DNA from: Hofstenia miamia
Lineage: Eukaryota; Xenacoelomorpha; Acoela; Hofsteniidae
Direction of reading: 5' to 3'
Assembly: GCA_900660155.1 (NCBI GenBank)
Contig: CABFPE010000175.1
Location: forward strand, 659,798 to 723,797
Length of the DNA: 64,000 nucleotides
Of this stretch, positions 21,501 through 33,216 are shown in pieces (positions within the stretch are counted from its first letter, which is position 1; each line of letters begins with the position of its first letter). The notes below the pieces were generated by a model. It saw only the letters and a program-made list of their open reading frames with translations, did no database searches and was not told the origin of the DNA. The position numbers and the translations under genes are program-made.

Positions 21501-22369
21501 TGTACATAATGAAAGATAAGTCGTAAAATATGATATAGATTTTTTAAGGTTCACTGCCAAATTTAAAAAATCTGCCTACTTTTTTATGCATTCAAAATGG
21601 ATCAGAAAATTCAGACAATTGACGACCCTACAATTCTTAGAATTGACCATAAAGTCGTAGAGATGTGAAATTATACATACATGTAGAGAAAGAGTTGCTT
21701 TAGTGGATGAATAAAATAGATTTTGATGAAAATTTATAATTACAGAGTTATTTACTTAATTAGTAAGTACGCATATCATAACTTATCATATAAGCTTTCT
21801 GTGAGAAAATACTTTTCTTCCTATGCATTGAAGGTTTAATTCATCCAATGCAGGTTTTCAAGAGCCTTCATATGATACCTTGGTTGGTAACATGGGGTTA
21901 TAATTTTCAAGTTCTCGCTGTTTAAATAATATGCAAATTAGCATTAATTATGCTACGCATACAAATTAGCTAATTAGCATAACTGAAAAAAATTTGCAAA
22001 AATTTCCCTTTTTAAGTATATTACACAAGATCTTGTGAAAATATGCCCAAATTTCTGCATTTAACTGAAAAAACCATCTAATTAGGGGCAAACAACCTTA
22101 AGTTATAGAAATACTAGATTTTCATTCCACGAAGTAGCCGATATGGAAATAGAGAAAGTTCTCGTTCAGAGTTGGTTTTTATTACTCCAGGGAGCCTCCC
22201 CCGCAGTCGACTATCTCCATAATGTGAGCGTTGAGGCAGAATATCTTGCAGTACATGATTCTCAGAAATCAGTATCTGCTGAAGAAGCCTATTATCAACT
22301 TTGGTTATGATTTTTTCAATAGGGTATAATTTGATATAATTTTAAGGGCTTAAAGCTTTTTTCTGAACT
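18575..22369. other. Intergenic region, mostly unrecognised
   Basis: At 19476-19700 there is a left end (AGACTTGTCAAGGAGC) of the hAT-type family whose complete copy is at 28258-28556. Segments 20705-20885 and 21170-21310 are diverged direct copies sharing AACATGCTGATTxTTGGACTAAAA. No gene was found. Confidence 0.4.
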
Positions 22370-22930
22370 TTAAGAGCAGCATAGGGGATTTTGAGGAACC
22401 TCCCCAAACTGAACAACAATATGTTAGCAAGGGCATAACTAATGCATAGTATAGTGTTTGTAGTTCATATTGGCTAAATCCAAAATATTTCAATTTCAGC
22501 AATAAATACAACTCACTAGTAGCTTTTCAGCCATGCTCCTGATGTGATGAGAAAATGAAAGTGCCTTGCCAAAGTACACACCAAGCAATTTCACTACAGA
22601 TTATTGTGTGACATCTTGCAACTCAGGGACAGAGCTTTGACCAAAGTTAATGAGAAGTTCATTCGTCTTGGTATGATTAAAATGAAAGTTCTTGGATAAA
22701 AAATGAGGCTCAAGAGAATTGATTACAAAATTGCTTTTGTCTCCAACATCGTACAAGCCAGGTACAATAAGAGAGAGTAATATCTTCAGCAAAAGCTGAT
22801 AATGAGAAGTTCGCTGTGTCTTCTATTTGATAGGTGTCATCGACAGCACAGTTAAAAAAAACAGGACCACTGATGGTTCCTTGAGGAACTCAGAGTTCAA
22901 TGTAACTAACTGCAGAATGTTGGCCATTTA
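22370..22930 (-). pseudogene. Non-LTR reverse transcriptase relic
   Basis: On the minus strand, several frames give VPQGTISGPVFF (RT motif B), FAEDITLS (motif C, from an F-A-D-D box with the second Asp kept and the first changed to Glu), NFHFNHTKTNELLINF and VVKLLGVYFGKALSFSHHI (post-catalytic region). These are in the correct order for a CR1/RTE-like LINE. Frameshifts and stops show that it is dead. Confidence 0.6.
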
Positions 22931-24338
22931 TGAGTTGTGAAAATATTTCACAACTCATAAATTACAAAAATTCATTGCATTTGGGTTAATTTTCGTGCAA
23001 ATGTCAGTTTTTATTAAGGCTACGCGATAAATTGATTGATAATTGACCGAAATTTTATTAATTGACGCCGACGGAACATTTTTTACTAACCGAATCAATT
23101 ATCAATTAGTGTATAGCCAGTAAAAGTGCCGAAAACAAGCAAAATTTTTCTTAAAAAAATTTCCTTACATTACGTAAAAAGTTAATGAAAAAGCGTAAGG
23201 ACTCCGCAGAATCCCGACTACTGCGGTGCCCAGTGAAAGACATTTGCCCGACGCAGGAAATATAATTACTACACGTCGGGAAAGTCTGAATCCAGAAACA
23301 TTTCGTGAACTCACTTTTCTCCGAAGTTGTTTTAAGTAAAATTGACTTTATTATTTTTTAAAAACATTTTCTTGTTTTTTGTTCATTATCGATAAATGAT
23401 AATTGACCGATCGTTAAATTTTTAATATAATATCGACCCAGTTGTCCACTCCATTTCTGCAAGACTTCGACTCAAGTCCGACACAGCCCATGTTTAGCAC
23501 TGACACAACAATCGCAGAATTAAGCTGAAATTATTTTACAGAAGTTTGCATTAATATTCATGATAAACCTCTTCTTCATTTTTGAAGACACTGTGATATT
23601 AGTGCTGTTGCTCTACGTGATTCAGAGTGTTATGAGCAAATGGGCAACAACGGTTTTTAATTCAAATTAAAAATTCAAATTACAAAAAATTTGTTTTATC
23701 TTATGTATAGTGTCATATGTCCCATTCTTTTGTTCAATACTTATAACGTGTTATTGAAATTGATAATGTTACGTGTGTGAATATTTATACACAGTTGCTA
23801 AATTACTAGGCACTATCACACCGATAGCAAAAATTTTACGAATTACATTTTATTTAGAAATTGCTAGATTTAAATGCACTTTCTCAGCATCCATCTCTTA
23901 GTAGCAAATATGAAGTTTAAACTGCCTTCTCCTCATCGGAAAATTTTCTGCTGGCTACAACTTAGATCAACGGACGAAGAATTTATACTGGTAAAACCTG
24001 CCCTCTAGCATTTTCCTTGACAACTAGCTGGCTTCGAATTATAATTTCAGCTCTAATACAGATTAATATTTACAAATAATTGATGGATTATACCTGACGT
24101 TTAATTTTAGTCTGCACATATTTGAATAAACTAGCTTCTTTGGTATATATTTAAGGGGCCATGGCCTCCCTCTGGGCACGCCACTAAGCCTAATAAGCTT
24201 CCGTCACAAAATGAATTTACAAATATAATTTGGCTCCTAAGATGGCGGCAAAATTAAATATGCATGCACATCAATAATTACTGTAAATATGAGTAAACAT
24301 CATTTGAAATATGCTTGCAAATATTTGAAAATAAATGA
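22931..24338. other. Intergenic region upstream of the AbfB-like gene
   Basis: Inverted or repeated AATTGATTGATAATTGACCG-like motifs near 23028-23050 and 23396-23412 suggest another decayed repeat. GGGCACGCCACTA at 24175-24187 looks like a hAT family A right end. No gene seen. Confidence 0.4.
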
Positions 24339-24346
24339 TATAAATA
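24339..24346 (+). promoter_or_regulatory. TATA box of the AbfB-like gene
   Basis: TATAAATA lies 44 nt before the ATG, implying a very short 5' leader, as for the LDLRa-GPCR gene. Confidence 0.6.
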
Positions 24347-24382
24347 CCCGAATTATACTCTTCGACTGTCATTTTACTCACG

Positions 24383-24838
24383 ATGTTTGCCGGTCGAATA
24401 ATTGCTCTATTTGTACTCGTAGCTGCAGGTGCGCTTGCCCCTAAATGTTATTACCTACGTCCATTAATTTCCCCTGAATATGGGGCATCGTCAACAACAA
24501 ACGACGATCATGTAGTTTTAAAATCAGAAAAGCTTACGAAATTTGATGTCGTTCCTGGGTTGAAAGGTTTCGGAACAGTTTCATTGAAAGTTGTTGGTTC
24601 TGAGAAGTACCTTCGTCATGCCAACTACATTATGCGAATCCACAATTATGATGCAAGTGAGTTGTTTAGTGCAGATGCTAGTTTTCATTTGCTGAAGAAT
24701 TGTGCAAATGGTTACATGTTACAATCATTAAATTATCCTAACATGGCCATCAAGTTTGACGGACAGCTACTTCATCTGGCGGACATGCCTCCTCATCCAA
24801 ATAACAACTTCTGTTGGATTCTTACTCAGCAATGGTGA
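24383..24838 (+). CDS. Secreted AbfB-like (beta-trefoil) protein, single exon
   Basis: This 151-residue protein starts with a clear signal peptide (MFAGRIIALFVLVAAGALA). The mature part carries an arabinose-binding AbfB-type repeat. FDVVPGLKG leads in, GFGTVSLKVV, KYLRHANYIMRI and ELFSADASFHLL follow, and a second partial repeat reads MLQSLNYPNMAIKF. These match the family pattern (V-S-L/F..V-N...YLRH.N...L-F-x-A-D-A-S/T-F). AbfB domains are sugar-binding modules first known from fungal arabinofuranosidases. Here no catalytic domain is attached and the protein is about one domain long, so I infer a small secreted lectin-like protein. Cys24, Cys107 and Cys144 could form one disulfide. An AATAAA at 24880-24885 closes the gene. 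The sugar ligand is unknown. Confidence 0.75.
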   Translation: MFAGRIIALFVLVAAGALAPKCYYLRPLISPEYGASSTTNDDHVVLKSEKLTKFDVVPGLKGFGTVSLKVVGSEKYLRHANYIMRIHNYDASELFSADASFHLLKNCANGYMLQSLNYPNMAIKFDGQLLHLADMPPHPNNNFCWILTQQW

Positions 24839-24879
24839 ACTGTATTTAAAATATTATATTGTTTCATGCCCTCATTATT

Positions 24880-24885
24880 AATAAA
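24880..24885 (+). terminator. Polyadenylation signal of the AbfB-like gene
   Basis: AATAAA lies about 42 nt after the stop codon. The opposing minus-strand exon begins to be read from 25234 and stops at 24947, so the two genes converge within about 60 bp. Confidence 0.7.
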
Positions 24886-24946
24886 ATATTTTTCTAGTTT
24901 AATGTTTATGATGCATAATTTCAGTTAGCATTAAAATTGGTTTGAG

Positions 24947-25234
24947 TTAAAGTAAACTATTAAATGCAGTAATAAGAATGGGGAACGGATACAACGTAAT
25001 GTGCTTTTTGTCTGACATTTCTAGAAATTTACCGTAGTATGTATCAAATTGTTTTAGAACACGTGTACAGTGCGTTGACTGAAATTCCTTTGGTACGATG
25101 CAGTGGCTTTCGTTCCTGTTCTGCAATGCACTGTGGTAAATTTTGTTGCAATACTTTATTATGTTGTATAAATCAATTACAAATTTCCTACGCTGACTAT
25201 GATAGCTCATTGGTATGATGCCGTTGTTACTTCC
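24947..25234 (-). CDS. Terminal exon of an unrecognised gene
   Basis: A strong acceptor TTGTTTTGCAG precedes an open frame of 95 codons to a stop at 24947, phase 0. The product is basic, with Cys residues in IIKYCNKIYHS, ESHCIVP and THCTRVLKQFDTYYGKF. I recognise no family. An ATTAAA-type signal (24897-24902 on the minus strand) lies about 45 nt past the stop. No upstream exon was identified, so the N-terminus is missing from this annotation. CTRVLKQF resembles CTKVLLKY in the exon at 27732-27934, so the two may be distant paralogues. The call rests on the splice site and open frame only. Confidence 0.4.
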   Translation of the reverse strand, partial: GSNNGIIPMSYHSQRRKFVIDLYNIIKYCNKIYHSALQNRNESHCIVPKEFQSTHCTRVLKQFDTYYGKFLEMSDKKHITLYPFPILITAFNSLL

Positions 25235-27731
25235 CTGCAAAACAAGCATCGCACATATAATGATGATTGTGCCTTATCCAACTGACATTTATATTATATA
25301 CTTGATGCAGGAAAACTGAATATCAATAGTTTTACCAGTTCAGCTCGATCAGAAAAACGTTGAGATTTTGAATATAAATTGTAATATGGAATAGCAAAAA
25401 TACCAAAAGGTTTTTTCTAAATTACAAGGGCAATTCTACCACTGAAATAAATAGGTTTGCCAATATTTCAATGCTTACCGCTATAGAAAATTACCCTGAG
25501 GGATTGTGACAACTCTTTCAGCATATATGTGCAATGGCAGATTTTGCAAGGCAATTTATTTAAAAATTTTGGTCTGTATGATTTTCCTATTTTTTTAATG
25601 TTTGATTATTGTGCTTTTTGTTGTTTCAATTACAAACTGCTGTTTATTTTAAAGTGTCATTAAAATTTTATAAACTCGAAAAAACAAATCATTTAACAGC
25701 AGCCTACAAAAATGTAATTTCGTGTAATCGTGGCGTTTATTATAACAAGCCAGAGTTCATGTATGTAATTCTTTGTAGGCGTTTTTTACTCTCAAAGTCT
25801 AAACATGCGCTAGTTGATGGAGAATATCATACTTCTGCTTCAAAGGAATGTTCTTTTGTAATACTGCTAAGGTAAACACGGTTTGCTTTAGTACTAAAAT
25901 AAAGTTATTATTTTAGATATACTACGTTCCATTTAAATCATGATATAATTGTATTCATTAAATTTCACTCAAAAATATACATTGAAGCCAAACCAGAAAT
26001 TAACTCTGCAGCAAACCTGCATCTTTATTAAATTCATCCTGACTAGCTTTGCACATTGTTGTTGAATTGAATTCTTTGTATAGAAATTTTGTATTTTGTT
26101 TTAAGATACAATACAATTTTCTTTGACTTTTCTCAAAATTCAAAAGCCCAGTAAATTGTTTCCTCTGGTTTTGATTACTTTGAAGCCTTAATTTTGACAA
26201 TTTTTTATCAAAAATTGCAAGGGAGCGAGTTTAGGGAAAATCATAATCATTTGCAATAAAAACAAAAAACAAAGGACTGAAATTGTATAAAGGAATGCAA
26301 AGTCTAAATAAGATTAAAATCATAAGTGAGCACCTATTTTTTTAGATTAAATAATTTCAGTATTTAATGCAGTATAGTTGAGTTACGTAGAAATTCAGAT
26401 ATTTTCTTTGAAATAAGGAAAACATAAAACTTTATCTTCAAATAATATATTAACTGAATTTCCTATGTTGGTATATTTCAACTGGCAGCAATTACATTTC
26501 CTGGTCTTGAGATTTTAGTATTTGTTTTAAGGATAATCATCACCACTGATGCTTGCCTAATTTCCCTTATACGTTATAATAAATATTTTGGTAACAAATT
26601 GATAATATTCTCAGCATTATTAGATTTTCATTGTAATTTTGTGATTTTGTAATACATAGTATTGATTTGTTTGAAGAATTTTAGGATTTGTATGTGTAGC
26701 ATAGGACAAACTAAGATGCCAACAATAACAGAACAACAAAACTTAGGGAATGACAACTCCTGCATAGCCTGGATGGGAGAGGCTAAGGAACAGGGATGGT
26801 TTGAACCTCTCCAATAATTGTCCCAGGTGTCACTAATTTTTGCATCAACTCTACAAATTATAATAACTTAAGCTTTGTATAAGAACCCCTTTAAAAAAAT
26901 TCTTGTTCCTTAGCTTCTGCGTGATATGTAAGAAGTCATAAAATGGAATTTAGCGGTTGAAAATACAGGCTAAGTTTGTAGGGCATGCATAATTTTAGTT
27001 TCTATATGGTAGTGTTTCCTTAAATTGATTACAATTTTAAGGCACTTATCACAAAGATGTGAAGTAAATTTCAGGTGATTCCATTTGCTAAACATTGTGT
27101 ATCACTGTCTTTAAAAAGGGATAGTTTAGTCTTTGATGAGTGAAACTGAAGAAATTTCCTTAGATACCAAGCATGAAAGAATTTATATCAAGCTGTAATC
27201 ATTCAAATTCACGTAAGTTGTCAACTAACAAATCCCAGACGAACAGTAAATAATTAGAGTAGTTGATGCTGAATGCAATAAGTGTCAGTATACATTAAAA
27301 ATAACATTGGTCCGAAAAAATTTCATTGTCAGGTACATCGGATGTTGCACATTGTAAATTTAATAAAGTTTTGTTTATTTTACTTTCTAAAAAACGAATA
27401 TATAAATAAGATATAAAGCTTATAAATGAAAAATAAATCAGAACAAAATTTTGAAAATCTCGAAATAAGATTATCATGAGAAACTGAATCGAATGTATTT
27501 GTCACCAAGAAAAACAAAGACTTTATGTATTGAAATTAAAGTTGTTATAAATATATATAAATGGTATCTAAAGATGAGTCAAAACCCATGTTTATGAAAT
27601 AGATAAAAAACTGACTTAGTTTTGATAGAATGCTAATGAGGTAGATTCCAGGATTTATGAAGTTTTAGGTTTTATAAACAGCCATTTGTACACTGATTTG
27701 GGTTGCGATTTTTGCTACAATTAGGAAATCT
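25235..27731. other. AT-rich stretch with no recognised gene
   Basis: Short open frames here have no splice sites, start context or family resemblance that I can support. Confidence 0.4.
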
Positions 27732-27934
27732 CTACTTTTTTATTTCAATTTCTTCAACAAAGTCTTCCTCACAATTCACACATTGCAGTGTTATGTTGTT
27801 GATAAATTTATTATATTTCAATAATACTTTGGTGCATGGCTTATAATCACTGATGCCACATTTGGTGGCAAGAAATAATCTAAAAGAAGTTTTACGGAAA
27901 GGAATATCTACTAATGAATGACTGATATGCGCCA
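27732..27934 (-). CDS. Terminal exon of an unrecognised gene
   Basis: An excellent acceptor (TTCTCCATCTTTCAG) is followed by two bases completing a codon, then 66 codons to a stop at 27732. The product reads AHISHSLVDIPFRKTSFRLF, then CGISDYKPCTKVLLKY and LQCVNCEEDF, ending EIEIKK. Four cysteines suggest a small extracellular or zinc-binding tail, but no family is recognised. The in-frame sequence upstream of the acceptor continues open to 28178, but it is hydrophobic and lies on the intron side of a strong splice site, so I leave it out. Confidence 0.4.
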
Positions 27935-28257
27935 CTGAAAGATGGAGAAAAAAATTGTTGACAAATACTGTACTGTAGCATGTCTTGGTTTTTTCAAAAG
28001 CATTTGACTCTCTAAACCTAAAAATTCTAATTTCTAAAATTAAAAAGTTGAACTTTTCAACTAGTAACATCGACTTAATCTCAAGTTCTTTATAGAACAA
28101 AGCAAAGGGTAAAATTGCATAACCATTTCTCAGTATGTGCAACATTATCAAATTTTTACGCATTGCACAAACTAACAATTAATCCTTCAAAAACACAATT
28201 TTGTAAATTAAAAAGTAAATATAGAAAAACAGACACTTCCAAATGCACATTACGTTA

Positions 28258-28556
28258 AAGACTTGTCAACGAGCCGTAATTTCTAAGCTCGGCTCGTTTA
28301 AATTTTGAGTAAGTTCGGCTCACCACAGATAATCTTTCAATGAGGCTCGTTTCAGCTCAGTATTTTTTCTAAAAATATTGTGCGCTCGGAATTTTTTCAA
28401 TTGCTCTTCCTATTATTTAATAAAAATTTCTAAAATACGATTATAATGAAAAATAAAAAAAAATCTGCATAATCAAATTTACAAGCAGCAATATAAATTT
28501 GGTTTGCTTAAAAACGGGTCGTAATATATCCAATACTCTGCTCGTTGACATGTCTG
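28258..28556. mobile_element. hAT-type miniature element (family B), complete copy
   Basis: The ends (A)AGACTTGTCAACGAGC and GCTCGTTGACATGTCTG are inverted repeats. Flanking 8-mers TTACGTTA and CTACGTTA match at seven of eight positions, so this is a 299-bp hAT-type insertion. Partial copies are at 19476 (left end) and 38440-38612 (right end). Confidence 0.8.
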
Positions 28557-28747
28557 CTACGTTAATTAAACGTTATTTTTAAGTCATCTAAATTATGCTG
28601 GCATATATTATATATATTATGTACCTTCTACAAAATTCTCAAATAATCACTTTCTACAATTCAACAAATTTCCCTAATTTTGATCACATGAAATCAGTTA
28701 GTCTTTGACATTTTCATTGCTATGACCATTACCGCAGGGGGGGGGGG

Positions 28748-28918
28748 NNNNNNNNNNNNNNNNNNNNNNNNNNNNNNNNNNNNNNNNNNNNNNNNNNNNN
28801 NNNNNNNNNNNNNNNNNNNNNNNNNNNNNNNNNNNNNNNNNNNNNNNNNNNNNNNNNNNNNNNNNNNNNNNNNNNNNNNNNNNNNNNNNNNNNNNNNNNN
28901 NNNNNNNNNNNNNNNNNN
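28748..28918. other. Assembly gap after a poly-G run
   Basis: 171 Ns follow eleven consecutive G. Frames crossing the gap are meaningless. Confidence 0.98.
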
Positions 28919-28946
28919 CATTCCTCATGAAATGTTTGCCTATAAC

Positions 28947-29187
28947 CAGTAGCATACGCAAGCTGTGGAATGTCCTTCAGTGAGTTTTTCAAAATTGCCT
29001 TTGAACAAAAAAATTTTCGTTAAAAAATATTAAGAAAGTCCAAATTTAGGTTGTGAAATGCATTTCTTAGTGTCGAATTCATCAATATTTCCAAAGAATT
29101 TTAGGGGCTTGCCCCGCTTTTTGTTACTTAAGGCCGTAAGTTAAGACGGAGATATTCCACCATTGGAAAACCCTGCGTACGCCCCTA
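28947..29187. mobile_element. hAT-type miniature element (family A), second copy
   Basis: The element begins CAGTAGCATACGCA and ends TGCGTACGCCCCTA. Flanks CCTATAAC and CCAATAAC agree at seven of eight positions. It is the same family as 8448-8676. Its left part is repeated at 30779 in a version that lacks the right end. Confidence 0.75.
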
Positions 29188-29722
29188 CCAATAACAATTG
29201 TTCAACATAATATGTAAATAACTATTGGTTCTACTTTGTCTGCAAGGGTAGACAATATTAAATTGATATTGCAATTATTGCAAAAATTGCAAATTAACTA
29301 ACCTATTGAATATTTTAAAAAATCATTGCCAAATATTTAAGATTCACTTAAATCTTGCTGAAATATATAATCAATTCCTGATTCCAGAAGCATTATCATC
29401 CTGTCTAGTAAATTTATATAGCATTGGCTGTGGAATGTACTGGATAATTTGATGACCCAAAAATATGTAATGCTTCCACAACCCAATTCACAATTTTATG
29501 CATATTGAAGGCTTAACATTAACCTTATTTCGCACCATTGTGATATTCTGTCGGACACCTCACCTTATGCCAAACCTAAAGAAATTAAACTATGACCACC
29601 GTATTTATATATAGTATGTATGGCAGAAACAAATTTGCCACTAGCAATTATGATTAGTGGCAATATTTAACTTTTGATTTTGTAGAAAAATTTCTTCTTA
29701 CTGCTAACAGATGTATGAACCA

Positions 29723-30777
29723 CAAGTAACCCTTTTTGTTATCTCACAATTATTTTTCTTTGAAAAATTTTTTATGTGTTATATATTGATTTTTATTAAT
29801 ACCAAACTAGTTAACTTACTATGATTTTTGATATAATATTTTTATTCTAATTATTGCCAAAAGTTGGCAATAATCTATTGTTTGAAACGCAAAAATTGAT
29901 TAATTTACTAAACAAGAAACATCTATTTGTAGGGTTCCAATTAAAAATTGCCTACTCCTGCGTTTCTGTAATTTATGGCGAGGGGCAATTTAATGCGCTA
30001 CTTAAGTGAAACTAAGAATGAGAAATATAGCCATTTTGAATGAAATGTTTATGAAGTTATAGCTTACTGGGGTGAAAATGATTTGAACACGCTTTCTGTA
30101 TACATTAACTTGTAGTGAAATATTGTGAATTATATAGCAATGCTAATAATAATTCAAATTATGGCAAGTTGCAAAACGTAACTAATGGTTTTTTTCTGTC
30201 AGCTTAATTCGAAATGATCCCCAATCCTGTGCATTTTTCTGTTATCAGGAGTTGAAGTCAGAGATAAACCTGCGCTGTTCACTACAGTTGTAGTGAATGC
30301 TATATAATTTTTTAACGTTTTGAAATTGTATATTAGTATCATATACTCTTGAAGAACTGAATTTAGAATTTCCAATTCAATGCCCAGATGTTATTGACGG
30401 TTTCTATTCTAAAATACCTTACTTTGATATAGCAAGCCGCAAAATTATAGAAAACTTCTTAAAAAATCTCATGAAAATATGCCGAATCGGAATTAAGTGN
30501 CAAGTAACCCTTTTTGTTATCTCACAATTATTTTTCTTTGAAAAATTTTTTATGTGTTATATATTGATTAATATTTTATTAATACCAAACTAGTTAACTT
30601 ACTATGATTTTTGATATAATATTTGTATTCTAATTATTGCCAAAAGTTGGCAATAATCTATTGTTTGAAACGCAAAAATTGATTAATTTACTAAACAAGA
30701 AACATCTATTTGTAGGGTTCCAATTAAAAATTGCCTACTCCTGCGTTTCTGTAATTTATGGCGAGGGGCAATTTAAT
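29723..30777. repeat. Near-identical direct copies joined by a single N (30500)
   Basis: 30501-30777 repeats 29723-29996 with a few substitutions and a small insertion, immediately after a lone N. No coding sequence. This looks like a second haplotype or overlapping contig end placed in tandem by the assembler, not a biological array. Confidence 0.8.
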
Positions 30778-30778
30778 N

Positions 30779-31440
30779 CCAGTAGCATACGCAAGCTGTG
30801 GAATGTCCTTCAGTGAGTTTTTCAAAATTGTCTTTGGAACAAAAAAATTTTCGTTAAAAAATATTAAGAAAGTCCAAATTTAGGTTGTGAAATGCATTTC
30901 TTAGTGTCGAATTCATCAATATTTCCAAAGAATTTTGAGGCTTGAAGTGAACTAAAAAAGAGAAAAATAAACCTTTTTAAAAAAAATGTTTATAAAGTTA
31001 TAGCTTACTGGGGTGAAAATGATTTGAACACGCTTTCTGTATACATTAACTTTTAGTAAAATATTGTGAATTATATAGCAATGCTAATAATAATTCAAAT
31101 TATGGCAAGTTGCAAAACGTAACTAATGGTTTTTTTCTGTCAGCTTAATTCGAAATGATCCCCAATCCTGTGCATTTTTCTGTTATCAGGAGTTGAAGTC
31201 AGAGATAAACCTGCGCTGTTCACCAGTTGTATTGTATATTATATATTATTTTTTCGTTTTTAAATATTATATTAATATAATATACTCTTGCAGAACTGAG
31301 TTTAGAATTTTCAATTCACAGCCCAGATTTTATTGTTGGTTTCTATTCTAAAATACCTTACTTTGATATAGCGCAACGCAAAATAGTAGAAAATATCTTA
31401 TAAAATCTCATGAAAATATATCGAAACTGAGTTAAGTGGG
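30779..31440. repeat. Alternative allele copy of 28946-29103 plus 30005-30499
   Basis: After an N at 30778 the sequence repeats 28946 to about 29103, then jumps directly to the equivalent of 30005 onward. It lacks about 900 bp present in the first copy, including the right terminus of the hAT element at 28947. Base changes are scattered throughout. Confidence 0.75.
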
Positions 31441-32472
31441 GTGGAGCCGGTTTAGGCTGAGAAGGGATTGGCCTATATTTTCTGATATAATATATTAAAA
31501 TCTAAAAGATATGACATTTCTAGAAATCACTCTACTACAAAATTAAAGAAGTGTTTCCTATTCAAATTGGAACAGTTAACAGTGCACCAGCCTGTATTCA
31601 AAACTCGCTTCACCCACTGATCTACGGGGCAATATTACAAAATAACACTTGCGAATAAACAATATCAAATACGAATCTATGTTGGATTCTAATTTGAAAT
31701 TGAAAGCTAACACTGAAAAATACTTATATCACATTTTTTCTATTGTAGTGTAGTTAGTTTTTTGCTTCCAACTAATTTCTTAATCGTAGGTATTGACATG
31801 CTTTTGCTACGAAAGTTATCTCGAAAACCAATCTATTTTCATTGGAGGAATATTCAGATTTGAAATATAACAAGTGAATTCGAAGGACCCCTATAAACGA
31901 TAATCAAAAAACTTGTCTGAAACCATTTAAAATCTTTAAGGCACACATGACATTTGTGTAATTCAATAATTACGTAATAACTTGTCAGACTTTATTGAAT
32001 GGGGTCTCTGCGAAATTTATTTTATTTATTGATCCGGTGATCGGTCAACTAATTCCTGATCCAAACACACAGTTGCAACGATGTTTTCATCTCTAGTGCA
32101 TTTACAAAGGATTTATTTTTGCATGTTTAAATTGCAGTTTCAAGAATAGTTTTCTCTGAGTGCATTTGCACATTTAGGCACGTCATTATTCTGAAATACT
32201 ATTAAAGTAGTTACAGTATTGAATTAATTTGTTTGATAAAGCATTAATCCAATTAAAATGCAGTTGGAAAACTTAATTAGCATTGCAAAATGCAAATGAA
32301 AGTCAAAGCAAAAATAACGTTTAAGAAAGAACACTTATGTACAAAGCAAATATTTTAAATCTTAAAATTAAGCTAATTAAAATAAATGTTACATTCAACG
32401 CAAATAATAATTTAGGAATATTTATTAATTCAGTAAAAAAATATTAACACTCACATACAAAAACTAAAAAAT
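31441..32472. other. Downstream flank and 3' UTR of the partial RRM1 copy
   Basis: 31634-32472 is almost identical to 34231-35069, the region below the complete RRM1. The part before 31634 is not shared. No gene. Confidence 0.7.
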
Positions 32473-33215
32473 TCAACCCGAGCACATCACACAGGCCTCC
32501 TTGTTCTCCAAAGAGCATAAAACAGCCTTCATGTTTTCGGTTAAGTCACTAACACCTTGATTTTTAATATTTTCTTTGTTTTCTGTATTTACAACCTTTT
32601 TCTTCAGTTTTTCTTTATCGAGAGTGAACTGAATGGGATTGACAGCAGGTCGCGAACGCAAATAGTACATACCGGTTTTCAAACCTAGTTTCCAAGCATG
32701 AAAATGCATTGAGGTGAGTTTCGCGAAATTGGCATCAGCAATGTGAACATTCAGTGACTGACTTTGATCTATAAAAGCTCCTCTATCAGCGGCCATTTGC
32801 AAAATAGTCTTTTGCGGAATCTCCCATACAGTTTTATATAAATCTTTCAAATTTTGGGGAATTTCATCAATATTTTGTATTGAACCGTTATTAAGCACCA
32901 TTTGATTTTTCACTTCATCGTTCCACAAACCGGATTCCGTTAAGTCCTTTAAAAGATGCTGGTTGACACACTGGAATTCTCCAGAAAGAACTCTTCGAAT
33001 ATAAATATTGCTTGTATAAGGTTCTATTGCCTCATTATTGCCTAAAATTTGAGCAGTAGATGCAGTTGGCATTGGAGCCAAAAGAAGACTATTCCTAACG
33101 CCATACTCGGCAATATCTTTGCGCAAACTGTTCCAATCCCACATATCCGATGGCTTAACTCCCCACATATCGAATTGCAAGACACCTTTACTAACAGGTG
33201 AACCTTCATAAGTTT
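32473..33215 (-). pseudogene. Second copy of the RRM1 3' end, cut at an N
   Basis: This encodes the last 247 codons of RRM1, identical as far as I compared to the complete gene, including [26 protein letters not shown] and the terminal CVMC pair. The copy ends abruptly at the lone N at 33216. The whole block 31634-33215 equals 34231-35812 at a constant offset of 2597 bases, with only a few mismatches (for example near 31830). It is best explained as an assembly duplicate or second haplotype. A real recent partial duplication remains possible. Confidence 0.85.
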
Positions 33216-33216
33216 N

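Noticed and set aside
28694..28992. Open frames crossing the 28.7-28.9 kb gap
   Set aside because: They are created by translating Ns and a poly-G run.
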